A DNA stretch of 7,988 bases from an uncultured Sutterella sp. (lineage in GTDB: Bacteria > Pseudomonadota > Gammaproteobacteria > Burkholderiales > Burkholderiaceae_F), in assembly GCA_900552915.1 (NCBI GenBank), contig USBS01000082.1:1-7988 (forward strand), given 5' to 3'. The notes under the pieces were generated by a model. It was not told the origin of the DNA and did no database searches. It was given only the letters and a program-made list of their open reading frames with translations. The translations under genes were made by a program, and so were the position numbers. Shown piece after piece: positions 1 through 5,380 of this stretch. The stretch's first letter is position 1, and every line of letters begins with the position of its first letter.

Positions 1-638
1 CCAAGATCGGCGTTCTTTCGGGCGGCGAAAAGGCTCGTCTGGCTCTTTCGCTCATCGTTTGGGATAAACCCAACCTGATCGTGCTTGACGAACCGACGAA
101 CCACCTCGACATGGCCACGCGCGAAGCGCTCACCGTAGCGCTTTCCTCTTTTGAGGGAACGCTCCTCTTGGTATCCCACGATCGGCACCTGCTTCGCAGC
201 GTCTGCGACAAGCTCATCCTCGTGCACGACGGTGCAGTATCCGAGTACGACGGGGACCTCGACGATTACGCCGCTTTCGTGCTGCAGCAGCGCAAGCTCT
301 CGCAGGCTTCCGACAAGCCGGCTGCTGCTCAAGCTGAGACAAGCAGCAGCGTCAACCGCAAGGAACAGCGCAAACTCGAAGCGATGGAGCGAAACCGCAT
401 TGCGGCGCTCAAAAAGCCGCTCCTGGCAAAGCTTGCCAAAGTCGAAAAGGAAATGAATCGAGTGAACGAAGAACTCAAAGCACTCGACGAGCAGCTTGCC
501 GATACCGCCTGGTATGAAAAGACGCCCGCAGCCGAAGTGGCCGACGTCACGCGCCGACGCGGCGAAGCCGCTACAGCACTCGAGGAGCTTGAAGTGCAGT
601 GGCTTGAGATTTCCGAAGAAATCGAAGCCTGCGTCTGA
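1..638 (+). CDS. yheS: ABC-F family ATPase, C-terminal part (YheS-like), 5' end outside window
   Basis: This is the end of a cytoplasmic ABC-F protein, a soluble duplicated ATPase of the type that acts on ribosomes rather than in transport. The reading frame is open from base 3, so the gene starts upstream. About 211 residues are visible. In order they show the ABC signature LSGGEKARL, the Walker B and D-loop stretch VLDEPTNHLD (from base 81) and the switch histidine in LLVSHDRHLL. A charged, helical tail of about 110 residues follows, containing NRKEQRK and ending QWLEISEEIEACV. The tail layout (RKEQ-rich start, coiled-coil helices, AWYEK-like turn, WLE near the end) matches E. coli YheS better than Uup, as I recall those sequences. 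The GTG at base 81 lies inside the Walker B motif and is not a start. The gene converges on arsR with a weak hairpin between them. Its partner on the ribosome cannot be read from the sequence. Confidence 0.9.
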   Translation, partial: KIGVLSGGEKARLALSLIVWDKPNLIVLDEPTNHLDMATREALTVALSSFEGTLLLVSHDRHLLRSVCDKLILVHDGAVSEYDGDLDDYAAFVLQQRKLSQASDKPAAAQAETSSSVNRKEQRKLEAMERNRIAALKKPLLAKLAKVEKEMNRVNEELKALDEQLADTAWYEKTPAAEVADVTRRRGEAATALEELEVQWLEISEEIEACV

Positions 639-661
639 GGCAGACTTTTCTTCGTTTGTCG

Positions 662-686
662 ACGGGCGAACTCGATTTCCGCCCGT
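662..686 (+). terminator. Weak hairpin between yheS and arsR
   Basis: A perfect 7-bp stem (ACGGGCG at 662-668 with CGCCCGT at 680-686) and an 11-base loop lie in the short gap between two convergent genes. The following bases (gttcgtttc) are only moderately T-rich, and there is no T-run on the minus-strand side. If it works as a terminator it is probably a weak one for yheS. Confidence 0.4.
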
Positions 687-696
687 GTTCGTTTCG

Positions 697-1089
697 TCAG
701 GCCTTCGAGCAGGAAAGATGCAGCACTCGCTCGATCATTCGATGCATCTCGCGCGCCGTTTCTGTGTCGGCCGTCCGATAAAAAACCTCTTTGCCCTCGC
801 GGCGCGTCGTCACAAGTCCCGCTACCTTCAGAAGCTTCAGATGATGAGCCACAGCGGGGCTGCTCATGTCCATGATCGCCGCAATGTTAATCACGCACTC
901 TTCCGAGTGGCAAAGCAACAGAAAGATTCGACAGCGGCACGGATCGCTCAACTGCTTGAATACCTGAGCCACCGGATCGAACTTATCGGCTGTCGGCAAT
1001 TGAGCCAACGAGAAGGTTGATTGGCCGTGATGTTGGTGCGGAAGAGAGCTTGCGTCCTTCATGATTAAATAATTGCTTAATCTTGACAT
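697..1089 (-). CDS. ArsR/SmtB-family metal-responsive repressor
   Basis: A 130-aa winged-helix repressor, predicted to bind DNA as a dimer and release it when a heavy-metal ion binds. Core motifs in order are LSDPCRCRIF (residues 47-55), EECVINIAAIM (63-73, the alpha-3 metal-box region), the recognition helix SSPAVAHHLKLLKVAGLV (76-93) and the wing RREGKEVFYR (96-105). Cysteines sit at 51, 53, 60, 65 and 127. Asp108 and Glu110 fall where SmtB alpha-5 ligands lie, but the matching His and Glu positions appear changed, so the metal site is not a standard SmtB one. The N-terminus has a small His patch (HQHH). Two starts are possible. ATG at 1089 has a GAGAAG stretch upstream; ATG at 1062 (MKDASSL) suits the TATAAT at 1109-1104 better. 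The gene diverges from the HMA/ATPase genes, which are its probable targets along with itself. The sequence reads like clostridial ArsR proteins beside metal ATPases. Which metal it senses is not determined. Confidence 0.9.
   Translation of the reverse strand: MSRLSNYLIMKDASSLPHQHHGQSTFSLAQLPTADKFDPVAQVFKQLSDPCRCRIFLLLCHSEECVINIAAIMDMSSPAVAHHLKLLKVAGLVTTRREGKEVFYRTADTETAREMHRMIERVLHLSCSKA
1063..1082. promoter_or_regulatory. Candidate operator at the arsR start
   Basis: An inverted repeat with arms GATTAA (1063-1068) and TTAATC (1077-1082) and an 8-base spacer overlaps the arsR start region. The 13-mer TGATTAAATAATT (1062-1074) recurs on the opposite strand at 1150-1138, beside the HMA gene. 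Two matching copies facing each other around divergent promoters fit a dimeric ArsR-type repressor. No footprint data are available here. Confidence 0.55.
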
Positions 1090-1111
1090 CGTTTTCTTCT
1101 CGGATTATAGT
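1083..1111 (+). promoter_or_regulatory. Sigma-70 promoter for the HMA/ATPase genes
   Basis: TTGACA (1083-1088) is a perfect -35 box. A 17-bp spacer is followed by TATAGT (1106-1111), a 5/6 match to the -10 box. Transcription would begin around 1117-1119, on the left edge of the palindrome at 1116-1135. A promoter this close to consensus needs repression, which fits a metal-derepressed system. On the opposite strand the same bases contain TATAAT (1109-1104), a candidate -10 for arsR with no good -35, so the two promoters overlap back to back. Confidence 0.8.
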
Positions 1112-1115
1112 TCTC

Positions 1116-1135
1116 TCAGTCAATTAAATGACTGA
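1116..1135. promoter_or_regulatory. Candidate ArsR operator 1 (7-6-7 palindrome)
   Basis: TCAGTCA (1116-1122) and TGACTGA (1129-1135) are perfect inverted arms around attaaa. The site lies at the predicted transcription start, where a bound repressor would block initiation. It overlaps the next palindrome by three bases. Confidence 0.6.
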
Positions 1136-1150
1136 TTAATTATTTAATCA
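1133..1150. promoter_or_regulatory. Candidate ArsR operator 2 (7-4-7 palindrome)
   Basis: TGATTAA (1133-1139) and TTAATCA (1144-1150) form a perfect palindrome around ttat, just upstream of the ribosome-binding site AGGAG (1153-1157) of the HMA gene. Its reverse complement shares TGATTAAATAATT with the site at 1062-1074, the best evidence that this is the true repressor recognition sequence. Confidence 0.65.
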
Positions 1151-1163
1151 TTAGGAGCTCATC

Positions 1164-1382
1164 ATGAAAAAGACATACAAGATTGAAGTTGACTGCGCCA
1201 ACTGCGCACGCGAAATGGAAGAAGCCTCCGCAAAGATTGCCGGCGTGCAATCGGTGGTCGTGAATTTCATGGCTCAGAAGATGATTGTCGAATTCGCCGA
1301 AGGCGTCTATCCCGACGACGTCATGGTTGAAGTGCGCAAAGCCTGCAAGAAGGTCGAGCCCGACTGCGAAGTTTTTCTCTAA
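1164..1382 (+). CDS. Stand-alone heavy-metal-associated (HMA) domain protein
   Basis: A 72-aa soluble protein made of a single HMA fold (beta-alpha-beta-beta-alpha-beta), expected to bind a soft metal ion in the cytoplasm and hand it to the ATPase encoded downstream. The metal-binding loop is VDCANCARE, with Cys11 and Cys14. It lacks the Gly-Met before the first cysteine seen in the common GMTCxxC form and has an acidic Asp instead, a feature I associate with Zn/Cd-type rather than Cu-type domains. Two further cysteines (61 and 68) sit near the C-terminus in ACKKVEPDCEVFL. The start is clear: AGGAG at 1153-1157 with a 6-base gap to ATG. The gene is first in the operon under the strong promoter at 1083-1111 and is followed by a hairpin before the ATPase gene. 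The downstream ATPase has no HMA domain, so this protein probably supplies that function in trans. Confidence 0.88.
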   Translation: MKKTYKIEVDCANCAREMEEASAKIAGVQSVVVNFMAQKMIVEFAEGVYPDDVMVEVRKACKKVEPDCEVFL

Positions 1383-1390
1383 GCAGCAAC

Positions 1391-1426
1391 AGCGCCGCTC
1401 TCCGCTGTGAGTCGGCGCTTCTTTTT
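1391..1426 (+). terminator. Terminator or attenuator between HMA gene and ATPase gene
   Basis: AGCGCCG (1391-1397) pairs with CGGCGCT (1413-1419) across a 15-base loop, followed by a T-rich run (tcttttt, 1420-1426). It starts 9 bases after the HMA stop codon. Placed inside a presumed operon, it would let only part of the transcripts reach the ATPase. The large loop makes it weaker than the hairpin at 3408-3442. Confidence 0.6.
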
Positions 1427-1505
1427 CACCCTACGATGAAACGTTTACTTAATTATCAAGGCCGCCGAAACTGATTTCTCCGATCTCAGGCGGAACGTTC
1501 TTCTT

Positions 1506-3383
1506 ATGACAGCAAAGCAAAAAAAGATGCTCGTGCGCATCCTTCTGGCGGCGGCGCTTCTCGTTGCGATCTCCCTGGCGCCTGTGACCGGTCTTCTTCG
1601 GCTGGCGCTTTTTCTTGTTCCCTATCTCCTGGTCGGCTATGACATTCTCCTCAAGGCCGCAAAGGGCATTCGCAACGGCCGCATTTTCGACGAAAACTTC
1701 CTGATGACGGTTGCCACGCTCGGCGCCATTGCAATTGCCCTCTACGACAATACGGGCGACTACACCGAAGCCGTTGCGGTGATGCTCTTTTATCAAATCG
1801 GCGAATGGTTTCAGGCCTACGCTGTCGGCAAAAGCCGCAAAAACATCAGCGAATTGATGGATATCCGGCCCGACTACGCCAATATTGAAAAGAACGGCAA
1901 ACTCGAGCGCGTGGATCCGGAAAGCGTCGAAATCGGAACCGTCATCGTCGTTCAGCCCGGAGAAAAAGTTCCCATCGACGGCGTGGTTGTGAGCGGCACC
2001 TCCAATCTGAACACCAGTGCGCTCACGGGCGAAAGTCTGCCCAGAAGCGTGTCTATCGGAGAGGATGTCACCAGCGGCTGCATCAATCTCACGGGCGTCA
2101 TTTCCGTACGCACGACAAAGCTTTTCGGCGACTCGACCGTTTCTCAAATTCTGGAACTTGTGGAAAATGCGTCGTCGCGCAAATCGCAATCGGAAGCCTT
2201 CATTGCCCGCGTTTATACGCCGATTGTCTTCTTCAGCGCCCTGTCGCTGGCCATTATCCCTCCGTTGGTTCGTCTCTTCGGCCTGGGATTGGATGCGCAG
2301 TGGGACGATTGGATTTACCGCGCACTCGTCTTCTTGGTGATCAGCTGCCCATGCGCGCTTGTGATCAGCATTCCGCTCTCGTTCTTTGCCGGCATCGGCG
2401 GCGCAAGCAAAGAAGGCATTCTGGTCAAGGGCTCCAACTATCTGGAAGCACTCTCGCAGACCTCAACGCTTGTGATGGATAAAACCGGAACACTCACGCA
2501 GGGCGTCTTTGAAGTCACAGCCGTGCATCACAACACGATCGACGAAGCCAAGCTGATTGAACTCACGGCTTTGGCCGAGAGCGCCTCGTCGCATCCGATC
2601 AGCAAGAGCCTGCAGAAGTCGTACGGAAAACCGCTTGACAGAACCCGCGTCGAGAACATCCGCGAACTCGCCGGCAAAGGCGTCATCGCAACGGTCGACG
2701 GGAAAGAAGTCGCGACCGGAAACGAAAAACTCATGGCCGAGCTCGGCATCGACCCCATTTCGTGCCGCTCGGTGGGCACTATTGTTCACGTGGCAGTCGA
2801 CGGCAAATACTGCGGGCACATCGTCATTGCCGATCGACTCAAGCCCAACGCCGTCAAAGCAGTCGAAGCCGTCAAAAAAGCCGGCGTTCAATCCGTCGTC
2901 ATGCTCACCGGAGACCGGCGCAATGTCGCACAGGCGGTTGCCGCCGAACTCGGCGTTGATGAAGTGCGCAGCGAACTGATGCCCGCCGACAAAGTCGCCG
3001 CCGTCGAGGAACTCCTGACAAAACGCACCGGCAAAGGCAAAGTCGCCTTTGTGGGCGACGGCATCAACGACGCTCCGGTTCTCTCGCGCGCCGACATCGG
3101 CATTGCCATGGGAGCCATGGGGTCGGACGCCGCCATCGAAGCCGCCGACATCGTGCTGATGGACGACGATCCTTTGAAAATCGCCAAAGGCATCAAGATC
3201 TCCCGCAAGTGTCTTGGCATCGTCAAGCATAACATCTGGTTTGCCATCGGCATCAAGGTGTTGTGCCTAATTCTGGGCGCCCTAGGCTTTGCCAACATGT
3301 GGATGGCCATTTTCGCCGACGTCGGCGTCATGATTCTTGCGATTTTGAACGCCATCCGCGCACTTTTTGTCAAGAACCTCTAA
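1506..3383 (+). CDS. cadA: P1B-type heavy-metal efflux ATPase (Zn/Cd/Pb class), no N-terminal HMA domain
   Basis: A 625-aa inner-membrane P-type ATPase that uses ATP to export soft divalent metal ions. Landmarks: two early membrane helices (about residues 8-46), TGES (174-177, actuator domain), the channel motif CPC (281-283), the phosphorylated aspartate D325 in DKTGTLT, the nucleotide-domain HP pair (363-364), TGD (468-470) and GDGINDAP (517-524). The last helices carry Lys584 and Asp605 (ADVGVMILAILN), the residues that mark the Zn/Cd/Pb (P1B-2) group rather than copper pumps. The protein begins about ten residues before the first helix, so the usual N-terminal HMA domain is absent; the preceding gene encodes it. 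The sequence reads FIARVYTP at 232-239, about three residues shorter than the usual FI-D/T-RF-S/A-R-YTP before the next helix. The start codon has only a distant AGGCGGA (1488-1494), so translation may be modest. Overall wording resembles clostridial CadA proteins, suggesting transfer. Confidence 0.93.
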   Translation: MTAKQKKMLVRILLAAALLVAISLAPVTGLLRLALFLVPYLLVGYDILLKAAKGIRNGRIFDENFLMTVATLGAIAIALYDNTGDYTEAVAVMLFYQIGEWFQAYAVGKSRKNISELMDIRPDYANIEKNGKLERVDPESVEIGTVIVVQPGEKVPIDGVVVSGTSNLNTSALTGESLPRSVSIGEDVTSGCINLTGVISVRTTKLFGDSTVSQILELVENASSRKSQSEAFIARVYTPIVFFSALSLAIIPPLVRLFGLGLDAQWDDWIYRALVFLVISCPCALVISIPLSFFAGIGGASKEGILVKGSNYLEALSQTSTLVMDKTGTLTQGVFEVTAVHHNTIDEAKLIELTALAESASSHPISKSLQKSYGKPLDRTRVENIRELAGKGVIATVDGKEVATGNEKLMAELGIDPISCRSVGTIVHVAVDGKYCGHIVIADRLKPNAVKAVEAVKKAGVQSVVMLTGDRRNVAQAVAAELGVDEVRSELMPADKVAAVEELLTKRTGKGKVAFVGDGINDAPVLSRADIGIAMGAMGSDAAIEAADIVLMDDDPLKIAKGIKISRKCLGIVKHNIWFAIGIKVLCLILGALGFANMWMAIFADVGVMILAILNAIRALFVKNL

Positions 3384-3407
3384 TTCTCCGTCTCCTTGTT
3401 TCGTACG

Positions 3408-3442
3408 GGCGCGCACTCTCCTTTAGGTGCGCGCCTTTTTTT
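3408..3442 (+). terminator. Strong intrinsic terminator of the metal-ATPase gene
   Basis: A perfect 9-bp GC-rich stem (GGCGCGCAC at 3408-3416 with GTGCGCGCC at 3427-3435), a 10-base loop and seven Ts (3436-3442). It ends the ATPase transcript 25 bases after its stop. The stop codon of the convergent merR gene (3425-3423) lies in the loop, and the T-run is the antisense of that gene's lysine-rich end. Confidence 0.9.
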
Positions 3443-3812
3443 CTTTTTTCGCTCTTTTACTCAAGACATCCTTCGGAAACTGCGCGCGCAAGTGCAGCAG
3501 ATACTGCTCTGCCTTGTCGGTTTGCTCACGTATGACTTCAACTTGCTGCAAATACTCATCGATGCGCTCTAGCAGCCAAGCCGTGCCTTTGGACGGATCC
3601 TCCTCAAACTCGATAAAGCGCGAAATGCATTCGAGCTTCATGCCGTTGGCGCGGCACACGGAAATGAATTCGAGACGCTGCACCGCTTCCGACGAGTAGT
3701 TGCGCTGACCGCCGAGACCGCGCTTGGGTTCCGGAAGCAACCCTTTTTGTTCGTAAAAACGAATGCGCGTCACCGGACATCCTGTCTTTTGGGCCAATTC
3801 ACCTATTTTCAC
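3423..3812 (-). CDS. MerR-family transcriptional regulator, CadR/PbrR-like but without the metal cysteines
   Basis: A MerR-type activator/repressor that twists over-long promoters into an active shape. From the chosen start it is 129 aa: winged helix (KIGELAQKTGCPVTRIRFYEQKGLLP, written here as KIGELAQKTG then CPVTRIRFYE then QKGLLP), the YSSEAVQRLEFI helix pair, then a long dimer helix and a basic tail. Start choice: GTG at 3812 has GGGGTGA 5-6 bases upstream and gives the usual family N-terminus (MKIGELA); GTG at 3821 would add three residues and lacks a ribosome site. Cysteines occur only at 12, 53 and 62 of this form. The positions that hold the metal-ligand cysteines in MerR, CadR and PbrR read SKGT and AQF here, and the C-terminal cysteine loop is missing. 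A metal ligand of that type is therefore unlikely; the inducer is unknown. It diverges from the MBL-fold gene, whose promoter carries a MerR-type dyad, so that gene is its most likely target. Confidence 0.9.
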   Translation of the reverse strand: MKIGELAQKTGCPVTRIRFYEQKGLLPEPKRGLGGQRNYSSEAVQRLEFISVCRANGMKLECISRFIEFEEDPSKGTAWLLERIDEYLQQVEVIREQTDKAEQYLLHLRAQFPKDVLSKRAKKEKKART

Positions 3813-3833
3813 AAAATTCACCCCGGAAAAAAC

Positions 3834-3864
3834 TTGAACCTACAGTAACTATAGCTTTTAAGAT
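3834..3864 (+). promoter_or_regulatory. MerR-type promoter for the MBL-fold gene (19-bp spacer with internal dyad)
   Basis: A -35-like TTGAAC (3834-3839) and a -10-like TAAGAT (3859-3864) are separated by 19 bp, the abnormal spacing typical of MerR-controlled promoters. The spacer holds CTACAGTAACTATAG (3840-3854), a palindrome with one mismatched pair, extended by AA/TT at 3837-3838 and 3856-3857. The core CTAnAGTAACTA resembles, from memory, the PbrR/CadR operator. On the minus strand TTTACG (3876-3871), 17 bp and TATAGT (3853-3848) form a plausible merR promoter through the same dyad, implying self-control. An outer inverted pair, ACTTGA (3832-3837) and TCAAGT (3864-3869), frames the whole site. 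Confidence 0.8.
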
Positions 3865-3920
3865 CAAGTGCGTAAACATCCGCCAATCTCCACTTTGTCT
3901 TTTTTCGAGGAGTCTCAGCT

Positions 3921-4709
3921 ATGAAATTCCAGCAAATCCGCAGCGCCACCAGCATCGTTACTTTCGCCGGCAAGCGGTTTTTGATCGACCCGATGCTGGC
4001 CGAACAAGGCACGTATCCGTCCGTGCCGGACACCACCTCGACGGGCCGCGGCAATCCGGATTGCGAATTGCCCTGCCCGGTGCAAGATCTCTTCAACGTG
4101 GACGCCGTCATCGTGACGCACCTGCATTTCGACCATTTCGATGAAGCCGCCGCCCGCCTTCTGCCCAAGCACTTGCCGCTCTTTGCCCAGTCGCAAGAGG
4201 AAGCCGATACCTTGACGGGCTACAGCTTTGAGGACGTTCGCGTTCTGTTGGACGAAGGCATTGATTTCGAAGGTGTTCGTCTTTATCGAACGGAATGCGA
4301 CCACGGCTCAAGCAGTCTAGTTACCATGGACGGATATCAAGCCTCGGGCTTCAGCGAAAAGGCAAGCGGCGTCGTATTCGAGAGCCCCTCGGAAAAATCG
4401 CGCTTTTACCTGGCCGGAGACACCATTTACTGCCAGCATGTCGTCGACGCAGTCGAAAAATTCAAGCCCGGCATTGTCGCCGTCAACGCCGCAGGCGCTC
4501 AGTTCCCGCTCGGGCATCTGTTGATCATGAATCAGTACGACGTCCGTTCGCTGATGCACCGCTTCCCGGAACTCGACCTCATCGCCACACACGTCGAAGG
4601 CGTCTCGCACGCAACCGTAAATCGTCCGATGCTGCGGGAGTTTGCAGCCGCCAACCACCTTGATCGTTTGTGGATTCCCAACGACGCAGAAGAAATCTGC
4701 TTCGAGTGA
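3921..4709 (+). CDS. MBL-fold metal-dependent hydrolase, UlaG-like
   Basis: A 262-aa cytoplasmic protein of the metallo-beta-lactamase fold, a family of metal-dependent hydrolases acting on phosphodiester, lactone, thioester and similar bonds. The metal-binding motif HLHFDHFD is at residues 67-74 (H67, H69, D71, H72). Further likely ligands are H128 (in ECDHGSSS), D167 (in LAGDTIYC) and H224 or H230 (in ATHVEGVSHATVN). The N-terminal strand pair with FLIDPML (20-26) is the usual start of UlaG/YtnP-like members. There is no signal peptide or membrane helix. ATG at 3921 follows GAGGAG (3907-3912) with an 8-base gap. It is monocistronic, diverges from merR and sits under a MerR-type promoter, so its product is probably induced by the compound, or class of compounds, that it destroys. 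The actual substrate cannot be named; the L-ascorbate-6-phosphate lactonase role of true UlaG is not implied, since no ula genes are nearby. Confidence 0.85.
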   Translation: MKFQQIRSATSIVTFAGKRFLIDPMLAEQGTYPSVPDTTSTGRGNPDCELPCPVQDLFNVDAVIVTHLHFDHFDEAAARLLPKHLPLFAQSQEEADTLTGYSFEDVRVLLDEGIDFEGVRLYRTECDHGSSSLVTMDGYQASGFSEKASGVVFESPSEKSRFYLAGDTIYCQHVVDAVEKFKPGIVAVNAAGAQFPLGHLLIMNQYDVRSLMHRFPELDLIATHVEGVSHATVNRPMLREFAAANHLDRLWIPNDAEEICFE

Positions 4710-4742
4710 TTGTCAGACCAGAATCGCCCGTTTGCTTGTCAG

Positions 4743-5372
4743 CTACGACAGCACGCCCGCGGCCTTGAGAATATTCTTCAACTGCTCGGGCGTGGCTGCC
4801 GAAAGTTTTTTCATTGCATGCGAGCGATGCAGCTCCGCCGTGCGCGGTGAAATGCCCAGCCGCTCGGCTACCGTGCGGCTCACCAAACCCTGCGCCACCA
4901 ATTTGGCCACCTCGCGCTCGCGCTCCGTCAAAGTCTCCACCAACGCAGCCGCCGCCTCATCGGACACTGTCCCTTCGGCCTTCATCACGCTGTCGGAGGC
5001 CGCACGCGTCACCGACCGCACCAAGCGCTCTTCGTCCACGGGCTTTTGCAGAAAATCGTAAGCGCCGTCGAGAATCGTCTGCACGGCCATGTCGATGTCG
5101 CCGTGCCCGGAAATAAAGACAATCGGAATGTTGGACTGTCGTTCATTGAGCATGCGCTGACATTCAAGCCCGGTGAGTTCCGGCATGCGCACGTCAAGCA
5201 CAAGGCACCCCGGCACCGAAGGCCGATCTTCGGCAAAAAAGCGCCGCGCTTCGCTGTAGACGGCCACCTGCCAGCCGTCGAGCTCCAGGTAAAGCTTTAA
5301 CGCCGCGCCCAGGGCTTCGTCGTCGTCAAGGATGCGGATAAGAGCCTTTTGCTTGATGTACTCGATGTCCAT
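4743..5372 (-). CDS. FixJ/TtrR-type response regulator (receiver + LuxR HTH)
   Basis: A 209-aa two-component regulator. The receiver domain spans about residues 10-125, with acidic pocket DDD (16-18), phospho-acceptor D60 in LVLDVRMPELTG, switch Ser88 in FISGHGD and K110 in LQKPV. A short linker leads to a LuxR-type helix-turn-helix (148-190) with LTEREREVAKLVAQG and ISPRTAELHRSHAMKKL, the FixJ/NarL recognition pattern. The RTAELHR wording is typical of the FixJ/TtrR branch. The ATG is 8 bases after the stop of the sensor gene, and its ribosome site AGGA overlaps that stop (TAG), so the two are translationally close-coupled. Phosphorylated by the neighbouring kinase, it would activate promoters outside the visible genes or possibly cstA. 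It converges on the MBL-fold gene with a 33-base gap that holds no obvious terminator. Confidence 0.92.
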   Translation of the reverse strand: MDIEYIKQKALIRILDDDEALGAALKLYLELDGWQVAVYSEARRFFAEDRPSVPGCLVLDVRMPELTGLECQRMLNERQSNIPIVFISGHGDIDMAVQTILDGAYDFLQKPVDEERLVRSVTRAASDSVMKAEGTVSDEAAAALVETLTEREREVAKLVAQGLVSRTVAERLGISPRTAELHRSHAMKKLSAATPEQLKNILKAAGVLS

Positions 5373-5380
5373 ATTTAGTC

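Noticed and set aside
81..83. GTG at base 81 as the start of a short ATPase gene
   Set aside because: The frame is open upstream to the window edge and encodes the LSGGEKARL signature, so the gene is cut by the window edge rather than starting here.
1449..2189. Minus-strand open frame of 246 codons over the 5' part of the ATPase
   Set aside because: Antisense to conserved ATPase motifs and composition not protein-like.
2463..3230. Minus-strand open frame of 255 codons opposite the ATPase
   Set aside because: Low-complexity, Phe/Asp/Gly-rich mirror of the ATPase coding frame with no family signature.
4710..4742. Gap between the MBL gene and the response regulator as a terminator or small RNA
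   Set aside because: No stem with a T-run is visible in these 33 bases on either strand.
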